Source: Synergistaceae bacterium
GTDB taxonomy: Bacteria > Synergistota > Synergistia > Synergistales > Synergistaceae
Reading direction: 5' to 3'
Length of the DNA: 5,578 nt
Assembly: GCA_012727545.1 (NCBI GenBank)
Contig: JAAYHA010000127.1
Coordinates: 1 to 5,578, forward strand
Positions 1-5,474 of this stretch are shown piece by piece. How positions within the stretch are numbered: the first letter of the stretch is position 1; every line of letters begins with the position of its first letter. The position numbers and the translations under genes were made by a program. The notes below the pieces were generated by a model, which was not told the DNA's origin, made no database searches, and saw nothing but the letters and a program-made list of their open reading frames with translations.

Positions 1-127
1 AACCATTCACCGGCGAATTCAGTCTTTAAGATCTATGGGTCAATTCTCCGCAGCCAAAAGCTGCAATTCTCCGAACCTTCCCCTTGCCCTCTACAACTGC
101 TTAGCCATTGCTCAGCAACGCTCAGCC
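1..127. repeat. Terminal direct repeat, left copy (circular-closure overlap)
   Basis: These 127 bases are identical, without a mismatch, to the last 127 bases of the window (5452-5578). The unique unit is therefore 5451 bp. An exact overlap of 127 bases is what a de Bruijn assembler run with k=127 leaves on a circular path, so this is more likely a closure signature than a natural repeat. The copy begins inside the loop of a hairpin whose complete form is seen only at the right end (5437-5472). Assembly origin is inference; identity is seen directly. Confidence 0.97.
41..73. repeat. 10-bp direct repeat flanking a small hairpin
   Basis: CAATTCTCCG occurs at 41-50 and again at 64-73. Between and overlapping them, GCAGC (50-54) and GCTGC (60-64) form a 5-bp stem with loop CAAAA. 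The same arrangement is present in the right terminal copy at 5492-5524. It has the look of a dispersed intergenic repeat or of protein-binding sites; no function can be assigned. Confidence 0.6.
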
Positions 128-180
128 ATAGCTCAGCCGCCCCTCCAGCCCCTACGACCGCTTCACCACAGCTTCACGCG
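99..180. repeat. Imperfect GCTYASC repeats phased at 10-11 bp
   Basis: Related units starting GCTTAGCC, GCTCAGCA, GCTCAGCC and GCTCAGCC begin at 99, 110, 120 and 131, at steps of 11, 10 and 11 bp. Two further units starting GCTTCAC begin at 160 and 171, again 11 bp apart. The spacing is one helical turn, so the units would face the same side of the duplex. This resembles an array of weak protein-binding sites. True plasmid iterons are usually about 17-22 bp and are served by a Rep gene, which is missing here. The array may equally be a fragment of a dispersed repeat. Confidence 0.5.
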
Positions 181-372
181 ACCGTATTTGTCGCAGTTTC
201 ACCATTGTAAACGCCGCTTGCCCGCCTTTTCTTCGTAATCATCATTATATTGATATTTCACGGATATTAAATTATTACGTCTCTTTCATATATTATTTTT
301 AATTTACTTATGATTTATTTGATTAAATTTTTCACATGAATAGAAATTAAGCATAATCTAATTTAACTGTAA

Positions 373-385
373 TAGTTTTAAACTA
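373..385. promoter_or_regulatory. Short palindrome upstream of the -35, possible operator
   Basis: TAGTTT (373-378) and AAACTA (380-385) form a perfect inverted repeat around a single T. The centre lies about 14 bp upstream of the -35 hexamer, where activators commonly bind. Palindromes made of A and T are frequent by chance in such AT-rich DNA, and no regulator gene is in the window, so this is only a candidate. Confidence 0.3.
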
Positions 386-392
386 ATTAAAA

Positions 393-421
393 TTGACATC
401 GATTTATTATAGTAATACAAT
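393..421 (+). promoter_or_regulatory. Sigma70-type promoter for the four-gene operon
   Basis: The -35 hexamer TTGACA (393-398) matches consensus perfectly. A 17-bp spacer leads to TACAAT (416-421), one base from the TATAAT consensus. Transcription would start near 428, giving a leader of about 50 nt before the ATG at 477. This is the best promoter in the window, and no comparable one lies before the downstream genes, so the operon is probably transcribed from here to the terminator at 5284-5329. Confidence 0.75.
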
Positions 422-476
422 GAAAATTGTTGTTAATTATTCAAATTATAATAATTTATGAAGGAGAAAAATTAGA

Positions 477-2114
477 ATGTGTCAAAATAATATTTATTCT
501 ACGCTTTTGGAATTATGCAATGTGCCTAGTGTATCTCCCAATGTTGAGACAGAGAATAATGTGGCTGATTTAATTTATGGAAAAATCTCTTCAAACGATT
601 ATTTTAAAAAAAACCCCGAACTTATCAAACTGGCCGCTATAGACGATGACCCAAACCCAAGAAAACTGGTGTTCGGGGTAGTCAAATCAGACTTACAAGT
701 AGAAGAAACAATTATTCTCACAGGTCATTTTGATGTTGTTGAACCTAATGGTCCCATAAAAGAATTAATTTTTGATCCTCCCTCCTACACAAAAGAAATT
801 GCAAACCACCCACTTGATAAAGATTCCCTAAAAGACCTGAATTCCGGAAATTGGCTCTTCGGCAGAGGCGTTGCAGACATGAAATCCGGTGTTTCAGTCG
901 CAATGGAATACATATCCAATGTTGCAAATGCTGAAATAAAATTAAATGTAAATGTAGCGTTTCTATTTGTTCCCGATGAAGAGAATGATTCCCGCGGAAT
1001 GTTGGGGGCAATGACTTGCCTTAGAAGATTTGAAAAGGAATTGTCTTTGAAATTTATAGGGTGCGTCAATACAGAACCCTCTATAGCCCCCGTGGAAGGG
1101 GGTGCGCCTGAACCCTCCATCTATCTCGGCAGCATAGGGAAAATCAATCCTTTTATCTATATACTTGGCAAAAGAATGCATCTGGGTGAGTACCATAAAG
1201 GTGTAAGCGCCTCTCTGATCGCGTCCTACTTAAACCTGAACATAGAAGGCAACCTGAGCCTTGCCGATTCAAGCGAAAGCATGACATATCTGCCTATAGG
1301 GTGTCATATGATCAAAAATATCGAGCAGAAATACGGCGCCTCGATCGTTGACAGGATGTTTATACTTTATGGCTACCTGCCGGTAAAAAAATACCCTGAA
1401 CAAATACTCAAAGAGCTTGTTTCGACTGCCGAAAGATCAATGGACCGGGCACTCCGGCATGTTGGTGAAATACAATGCAGGTATCTTAAGAATGCTGACG
1501 ATATGGTGAAGTACGAATCAAAAATTATGACCTATGAAGAACTTCGGGAAATGTATTACAGCAAATTCGGAGATCAGGCAGAAGCAAAGATAAATGAGAT
1601 CCTTGCATCTCAGGATGAGGCTGCGGACATGAGGAGCCGGGCACTTGATATAGCAACAGAAATGGTCGACTCGTTAGGCATAGATGGACCCTGCATTATT
1701 ATCGGCTTTATGTTTCCATGCTATCCCTTTATTGAAAACAGGACCGATGATCCTGAAGATAAATATTTTAAAGAAATTGCGTCAGAAGTAGTCAGTTTTG
1801 CAGAAAAAAAGTTTAATACAAAAATATCTGTCCATGAATTTTTTGAAGGGGCCTCCGACCTGAGCTATTGCGGTCTTCGCGGCAGAGGGAAAGAGTATCT
1901 CCCCTACATCAACAATGTCCCGGGATGGGGCAAACTGTACAGCTGGCCTCTTTCTGACATGGAATATTTTGATTTCCCTGTGATCAACATCGGACCATGG
2001 GGGAAAGACCTGCATAAGTACACAGAGCGTGTAAACGTTGAATATGCAGTTTCCATACTTCCTGAATTGCTCCAATTATTCATACGAAGAATATCAGATC
2101 ATTATAAAAAATGA
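477..2114 (+). CDS. RocB-like M20 family metallopeptidase (arginine-utilisation RocB type)
   Basis: A 545-residue cytoplasmic zinc-dependent hydrolase of the M20 family, close in length and motif layout to the RocB proteins named after the Bacillus arginine-utilisation operon; the exact reaction of RocB is not established. The M20 metal-site residues appear in order: H84 and D86 in GHFDVV, bridging D134 in GRGVADMKSG, general base E168 and ligand E169 in PDEE, E200 in NTEPS, and H513 in DLHKYTERV. LGSIGK (218-223) precedes the region where the M20 dimerisation domain normally sits. There is no signal peptide or membrane segment. The ATG at 477 is fixed by AAGGAG ten bases upstream and an in-frame TGA at 459-461. 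It is the first gene of the operon and lies 176 bp before dctP. It probably hydrolyses an imported peptide or N-substituted amino acid (inference). Family assignment is firm; substrate is unknown, so no symbol is given. Confidence 0.9.
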   Translation: MCQNNIYSTLLELCNVPSVSPNVETENNVADLIYGKISSNDYFKKNPELIKLAAIDDDPNPRKLVFGVVKSDLQVEETIILTGHFDVVEPNGPIKELIFDPPSYTKEIANHPLDKDSLKDLNSGNWLFGRGVADMKSGVSVAMEYISNVANAEIKLNVNVAFLFVPDEENDSRGMLGAMTCLRRFEKELSLKFIGCVNTEPSIAPVEGGAPEPSIYLGSIGKINPFIYILGKRMHLGEYHKGVSASLIASYLNLNIEGNLSLADSSESMTYLPIGCHMIKNIEQKYGASIVDRMFILYGYLPVKKYPEQILKELVSTAERSMDRALRHVGEIQCRYLKNADDMVKYESKIMTYEELREMYYSKFGDQAEAKINEILASQDEAADMRSRALDIATEMVDSLGIDGPCIIIGFMFPCYPFIENRTDDPEDKYFKEIASEVVSFAEKKFNTKISVHEFFEGASDLSYCGLRGRGKEYLPYINNVPGWGKLYSWPLSDMEYFDFPVINIGPWGKDLHKYTERVNVEYAVSILPELLQLFIRRISDHYKK

Positions 2115-2118
2115 TCTC

Positions 2119-2158
2119 TTTCAATTTTTTTGCCTTCGAACAGGGGCAAAAAATGAAA
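2119..2158 (+). other. Hairpin just after the peptidase stop codon
   Basis: TTTCA (2119-2123) plus TTTTTTGCC (2126-2134) pair with GGCAAAAAA (2145-2153) plus TGAAA (2154-2158). This gives a 14-bp stem with a 2-nt bulge and a 10-nt loop. It begins five bases after the stop at 2114. No T-tract follows the 3' arm, so it is not a convincing intrinsic terminator; partial attenuation or mRNA 3'-end protection is more likely. Confidence 0.55.
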
Positions 2159-2192
2159 TTGATTACTCCTGCTGTTTGGAGTAATTGATTAC
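2157..2192 (+). other. Second intercistronic hairpin with a 10-bp direct repeat
   Basis: ATTACTCC (2162-2169) pairs perfectly with GGAGTAAT (2178-2185) around an 8-nt loop. Five more pairs outside it (2157-2161 with 2186-2190), two of them G-U, extend it to 13 bp. AATTGATTAC also occurs as an exact direct repeat at 2157-2166 and 2183-2192, partly within the arms. It shares two bases with the preceding hairpin, so the two cannot both be fully formed. There is no trailing T-tract. A role in setting peptidase versus transporter message levels is possible but unproven. Confidence 0.45.
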
Positions 2193-2290
2193 CGGCGATG
2201 AAAATCAAATGTGAGAGGAGATGCAAAAAATTGTTGGCCAAATCAACCGGGCCGGAAACTGTAAAAATATAATAAAAGGAGGAACAAGAA

Positions 2291-3304
2291 ATGAAAATCA
2301 ACATGAAAAAAATCTTTACGCTCATGCTCCAGATCATCGTGATTTTTTCCCTTTTTACTTCAGTTGCACAGGCTAAAACAGTAACCCTTAAAGTTGCCGG
2401 GATCTCTCCGATCGCATATCGCGGAACTCAAAGCTTGGAAAACATCAAAACAAAAGTTGAAAAAGCGACAGACGGCAGGGTCACATTTAAGATTTTCCCC
2501 GCCAATCAGCTTGGTGATGGATCTCAGGTATTCACGGAAGTCAAACGCGGTACCATTGAAATGGGACTGATCTTCCTCCCCAGCCAGTATGACAAAATTT
2601 TTGAGATCGGCTCGCTTCCATATCTGGCAGACAGTTACGAACAGATGGAAGAGCTTCTTGGCGAGGGTGGATATGTATATAAACTCCTGGATAAAGCCCT
2701 TAATAAACAGGGCATAAAGTATCTCGGCACATACGCTGACGGATTCTGTGGGATCGGAGCAACAAAAATGCCCAACGAACCCGCAAACCCAAAGGCACCA
2801 AAGGGAGATATCCTCTGCCGCATAGCCGCAGTCTCAGTTTATAAGCATGCTGCAGAAGGCCTTGGATACAAAACGACAACGATCCCCTGGTCTGATACTT
2901 TCAGCGCAGCCCAGACAGGCGTCTGCAATGCATGGCTCGGAGCATCCCCCCAGATCAACTATCAGGTAATGGGCGATGTTATCAAATGTTACATGCCATA
3001 TAACGTTGTTTTTGACCAGACCGGATACATAATCAACCAAAAAGTTTGGGACTCGATTTCAGAAGCAGACCGGAAAGTAATAGTGGATGCTGTCAATGCA
3101 GAAGTCAAAGACAGCTTTGCCACATGTGAAGCTGAAGATCTTAAATACATGAAGATGCTTGAAGAAAAGGGCGTCGAGGTCGTCAGGTTCGACAAAAAAG
3201 AATTCGATGAAATGGTCGCTTATGTACGTGCCTATGCATGGCCGAAGCTCGAAAAAACTTTTGGCAAAGAGGTATTTGACGGTTTAAGGGAAGCAACTAA
3301 ATAG
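2291..3304 (+). CDS. dctP: TRAP transporter substrate-binding protein, DctP family
   Basis: A 337-residue periplasmic solute-binding protein, of usual length for the family, that delivers substrate to the DctQM membrane complex. Residues 1-28 form a Sec signal peptide: a basic start, a hydrophobic core and the cleavage motif AQA (26-28) before KT. There is no lipobox cysteine, which suggests a diderm host. Family signatures include GRVTFKIFPANQLGD (62-76), the expected substrate-carboxylate arginine R177 in CRIAA, and PWSDTFSAAQTGV (199-211). The following CNAWLGASPQINY stretch resembles the subgroup with DGWIGG at this place, with N in place of the usual D. The mature protein has five cysteines. 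The ATG at 2291 follows AAAGGAGG by about 8 bases; a second in-frame ATG four codons later is less well placed. The conserved Arg implies a carboxylate ligand; its identity cannot be read from sequence. Confidence 0.93.
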   Translation: MKINMKKIFTLMLQIIVIFSLFTSVAQAKTVTLKVAGISPIAYRGTQSLENIKTKVEKATDGRVTFKIFPANQLGDGSQVFTEVKRGTIEMGLIFLPSQYDKIFEIGSLPYLADSYEQMEELLGEGGYVYKLLDKALNKQGIKYLGTYADGFCGIGATKMPNEPANPKAPKGDILCRIAAVSVYKHAAEGLGYKTTTIPWSDTFSAAQTGVCNAWLGASPQINYQVMGDVIKCYMPYNVVFDQTGYIINQKVWDSISEADRKVIVDAVNAEVKDSFATCEAEDLKYMKMLEEKGVEVVRFDKKEFDEMVAYVRAYAWPKLEKTFGKEVFDGLREATK

Positions 3305-3315
3305 AAAACTATGTC

Positions 3316-3343
3316 AGGCAGCGGCAGTAAACTGCCGCTGCCT
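3316..3343 (+). other. Perfect 12-bp GC-rich hairpin between dctP and dctQ
   Basis: AGGCAGCGGCAG (3316-3327) pairs without mismatch to CTGCCGCTGCCT (3332-3343) around the loop TAAA. No T-tract follows, so it is not an efficient intrinsic terminator. Stable hairpins placed right after the binding-protein gene of a transport operon are known to protect upstream mRNA or cause partial termination, so that binding protein exceeds membrane subunits. That role is inferred here. It ends 9 bases before the dctQ ribosome binding site. Confidence 0.75.
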
Positions 3344-3368
3344 CTCCTTAAAGGGAGCGTGAGTTGTA

Positions 3369-3923
3369 TTGTTCAAAAAAAGAATTCAGGACACTCTGTT
3401 TTGGAAATCTTTGTTGTTCCTGCAGAGAGCAGTAATGATCATAACCAGCTTTGCTATCGTTATTATAATGTCGCTATGGGCATTATTACGCTATGTTTTC
3501 CAGACAGATATGTATGGTATGGAAGAAGTAGTTGTAATGATTGCTTTCTGGCTTTACTTCATGGCTAATTCATACGCAGTATATGATAAAAGTCATGTAA
3601 AGGCAGATATACTTCCTTCAATGCTGAATAAACGACATCAGCGTCTTATAAAACCGTTTTTGTATGCGTTGATGCTGATAGCCTGCATCATATACTCCAT
3701 TTGGTCTTTCGACACCGTATATTTCAGCTATGTAGAAAAACCTACAACAATGGCGTTGGGGATCCCCTTCTGGCTTGGGCATCTTTCAATTTTAGTTGGA
3801 TTTGTTCTCAGTGCATTTTATGCAGGTATCTATTTTATTCAATCACTTGCAGAGGCTGTTCAGACATTAAAGGGAAAAGACTATTCCTCGGATTCCGAAA
3901 ACGAAGATGCCTTTGTTCTCTAG
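3369..3923 (+). CDS. dctQ: TRAP transporter small permease subunit, DctQ family
   Basis: A 184-residue inner-membrane protein with four predicted membrane spans near residues 21-43, 54-72, 94-114 and 135-158, the expected topology for DctQ. The family motif around the second span is clear: YGMEEVVVMIAFWLYFMANS (49-68), with paired glutamates at 52-53, then DKSHVKADIL (73-82). It pairs with DctM to form the transport unit. The C-terminal tail is short and acidic (171-181). The start is an unusual TTG: the same frame has a TGA stop at 3360-3362, the only codons between are GTT and GTA, and AGGGAG lies at 3352-3357, 11 bases before TTG. The next in-frame ATG (3435) would remove the basic N-terminus and cut into span 1. 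dctM follows 12 bases after the stop. Function is secure; the start is slightly less so. Confidence 0.9.
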   Translation: MFKKRIQDTLFWKSLLFLQRAVMIITSFAIVIIMSLWALLRYVFQTDMYGMEEVVVMIAFWLYFMANSYAVYDKSHVKADILPSMLNKRHQRLIKPFLYALMLIACIIYSIWSFDTVYFSYVEKPTTMALGIPFWLGHLSILVGFVLSAFYAGIYFIQSLAEAVQTLKGKDYSSDSENEDAFVL

Positions 3924-3935
3924 AAAGGAGATAGT

Positions 3936-5246
3936 ATGTCTGTATATCTATATTTATCCGTATTTCTGGTGATCCTTCTCCTGCTGACAGGATTGCCTGT
4001 TCCATTTTGTTTTATGCTGACCACAGCTTACCTTGTATTTGTCCTGGGTTATGATCCGTCGTTCCTGATCCCTTACAGCTACAACCAAATGTGTTCAATG
4101 GTACTGCTGTGTATTCCGATGTTCATATTGGTCGGGGGAATAATGGACAAGAGCGGAATAGGAGAATCTCTTGTAGATTTTGTTTCGATATTCGTGGGTA
4201 AGATCAAAGGAAGCCTGGGAGCAATAGCAGTAATTGCATGTGCGGTATTCGGTTCCATTTCCGGAAGTTGTGCCGCGACTTTATCCTGCATCGGTTCCAT
4301 AATGTATCCAAGGCTGAAGGCCCGCAACTATCCTGACGGATACGCCAGCGCCCTGGTAGCATGTGCCGCACCGCTCGGTCTCCTGATACCTCCCAGTTCG
4401 CAAATGATACTTTTCGCATGGGTCGGACAGCAATCCGTACTGGCATGTTTCCTTGCAACACTCGCACCGGGACTGCTTCTCACTTTTCTTCTCTGTCTCG
4501 TCAATTTTATAATCATAAGAAAAGATCCCAATGTAATACCCGGATCAGCAATTATTGGTGAAGGCAAACCGCTTAAACTTTCCATCAGAGCATTTAAAGC
4601 CATGCCCTCGCTCTTTATGCCGATAATTGTTCTCGGTGGGATCTACGGCGGTTTCATGACGCCGACAGAGGCATCTGCAGTAGCTGTTGTATACTCTATT
4701 CCCGTAGGGTTTTTTATTTATAAAGGCCTTAATAAGTCAAACATATTGGGAGTAGTGATCGAGACTGCGGCAACTACGGGGGTCGTTATGATAATGATGT
4801 TCTGTATCATGCTTCTGAGCAGGATATACATCATGGAAGGCGTCCCAGCTATGATCCTTGAGCAGCTCTACCGGATCTCAAAAAACAGGTACGCCATACT
4901 GTTCCTTCTGAATATATTCATGATCATTATTGGAATGATAATGGATGACGTAAGCGCAATGCTGCTTTGCACTCCCATCCTTCTTCCGGTAATGACGCAG
5001 ATAGGCATCCATCCTATACATTTTGCAGGGATAATTGGCGTAAACCTCGGGATGGGCAACCTTACCCCTCCGACAGCACCGACACTTTACTTCGGAGCCC
5101 GTATGGCGAATGTCCCAGTTTCCAAGAGCCTGAAGCCTGCGATGATCTTCCTTCTCTTCGCATGGCTGCCTGTGCTTTTGGCCGTAACATACATCCCATC
5201 GATGGCATTGTTCCTGCCCAGACTCATACTTGGAGGAACTTTTTAA
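3936..5246 (+). CDS. dctM: TRAP transporter large permease subunit, DctM family
   Basis: A 436-residue, strongly hydrophobic inner-membrane protein with about a dozen spans, full length for DctM. It forms the ion-coupled transport channel and accepts solute from the DctP protein. Family signatures run in order: LLCIPMFILVGGIMDKSGIG (57-76), FGSISGSCAATLSCIGSIMYP (105-125) for the conserved SGS segment, PLGLLIPPSS (146-155), GGIYGGFMTPTEASAVAVVY (234-253), GMIMDDVSAMLLCTPILLPV (333-352) and NLGMGNLTPPTAPTLYFGAR (370-389). The two hairpin loops of the ion-binding sites in this family correspond to the SGS and TPPT regions. Eleven cysteines are present, many in the membrane. AAAGGAG at 3924-3930 lies five bases before the ATG, directly after the dctQ stop, so the two are probably translationally coupled. 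It is the last gene before the operon terminator. Sodium coupling is typical of the family but not demonstrated here. Confidence 0.95.
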   Translation: MSVYLYLSVFLVILLLLTGLPVPFCFMLTTAYLVFVLGYDPSFLIPYSYNQMCSMVLLCIPMFILVGGIMDKSGIGESLVDFVSIFVGKIKGSLGAIAVIACAVFGSISGSCAATLSCIGSIMYPRLKARNYPDGYASALVACAAPLGLLIPPSSQMILFAWVGQQSVLACFLATLAPGLLLTFLLCLVNFIIIRKDPNVIPGSAIIGEGKPLKLSIRAFKAMPSLFMPIIVLGGIYGGFMTPTEASAVAVVYSIPVGFFIYKGLNKSNILGVVIETAATTGVVMIMMFCIMLLSRIYIMEGVPAMILEQLYRISKNRYAILFLLNIFMIIIGMIMDDVSAMLLCTPILLPVMTQIGIHPIHFAGIIGVNLGMGNLTPPTAPTLYFGARMANVPVSKSLKPAMIFLLFAWLPVLLAVTYIPSMALFLPRLILGGTF

Positions 5247-5283
5247 CAATTAACAGATCAAGAAAGCTTCTTTGCTCTTTTCC

Positions 5284-5329
5284 AATGCGCGCCCGGTTAT
5301 CATACAAATGATCAGGGCGCGCATTTTTT
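5284..5329 (+). terminator. Rho-independent terminator of the operon
   Basis: AATGCGCGCCC (5284-5294) pairs perfectly with GGGCGCGCATT (5315-5325), giving an 11-bp, GC-rich stem. Six T residues (5324-5329) follow directly. The 20-nt loop contains its own 5-bp stem, ATCAT (5299-5303) with ATGAT (5308-5312). It lies 37 bp after the dctM stop and is the only structure in the window with a proper T-tract, so it marks the end of the transcription unit. Confidence 0.92.
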
Positions 5330-5394
5330 AATCAGTTGGCAAGTACGATGTTATAGCTGGGATAAGTGCAGTCATGATGATGCCGTTCGAAGTG

Positions 5395-5474
5395 GCGATT
5401 TCACCGCCGGAGAATTTGCGATGAATGCACTCGCGGTGAATTCGCTGAATGAACCATTCACCGGCGAATTCAGT
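5395..5474. repeat. Nested inverted and direct repeats at the circle junction
   Basis: TGAATTCGC (5437-5445) plus TGAATG (5446-5451) pair with CATTCA (5455-5460) plus GCGAATTCA (5464-5472). This makes a 15-bp stem with loop AAC and a 3-nt bulge (5461-5463). The arm at 5433-5445 can instead pair with 5395-5407 at 12 of 13 positions, so two exclusive folds share one arm. A related direct copy, GAATTTGCGATGAATG, lies at 5412-5427. The arrangement resembles composite REP-like intergenic elements or a site for a binding protein; its class cannot be named from this window. Confidence 0.65.

Larger units (their letters stand above)
1..238. other. GC-richer, C-skewed non-coding segment
   Basis: No convincing gene is present. 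An ATG frame at 35-238 (67 codons) exists, but it has no ribosome binding site, reads as low-complexity Ala/Pro/Leu/Ser, and is better explained by the short repeats beneath it. G+C is about 53%, falling abruptly to about 17% after base 238. The plus strand of 61-180 holds roughly three C for each G. If the molecule is circular, this segment joins 5331-5451 to form about 360 bp of continuous non-coding, repeat-rich DNA between the dctM terminator and the AT-rich promoter region. Confidence 0.7.
239..476 (+). promoter_or_regulatory. AT-rich regulatory and leader region of the operon
   Basis: By count, about 40 of 236 bases are G or C, far below the genes and the segment to the left. No gene is visible on either strand. 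The region contains the promoter at 393-421, a short palindrome just upstream of it (373-385), a 7-bp inverted repeat in the presumed leader (435-441 with 450-456), and the ribosome binding site AAGGAG at 461-466. A poorer promoter-like pair, TTGATA at 250-255 and TATTAC at 273-278 with 17-bp spacing, is also present but is expected by chance in DNA this AT-rich. Confidence 0.75.

Noticed and set aside
35..238. 67-codon plus-strand frame starting ATG in the left non-coding segment
   Set aside because: No ribosome binding site, and biased Ala/Pro/Leu/Ser content produced by the phased repeats. Its first part is duplicated in the terminal overlap, and it stops exactly where base composition changes.
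250..278. TTGATA and TATTAC pair with 17-bp spacing as a second promoter
   Set aside because: The -10 has two mismatches and the region is about 83% A+T, so such pairs are expected by chance. The 393-421 promoter is much better.
2268..2273. Perfect TATAAT just before dctP as an internal promoter
   Set aside because: No acceptable -35 at 16-18 bp spacing, and transcription would begin inside the ribosome binding site at about 2280.
3311..3568. 85-codon plus-strand frame overlapping the start of dctQ
   Set aside because: It begins inside the 12-bp hairpin and lies out of frame with dctQ, which has clear family motifs over the same bases.
5357..5366. Possible DnaA box near GGGATAA supporting an origin
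   Set aside because: Only about six of nine positions fit the consensus and no second copy was found.
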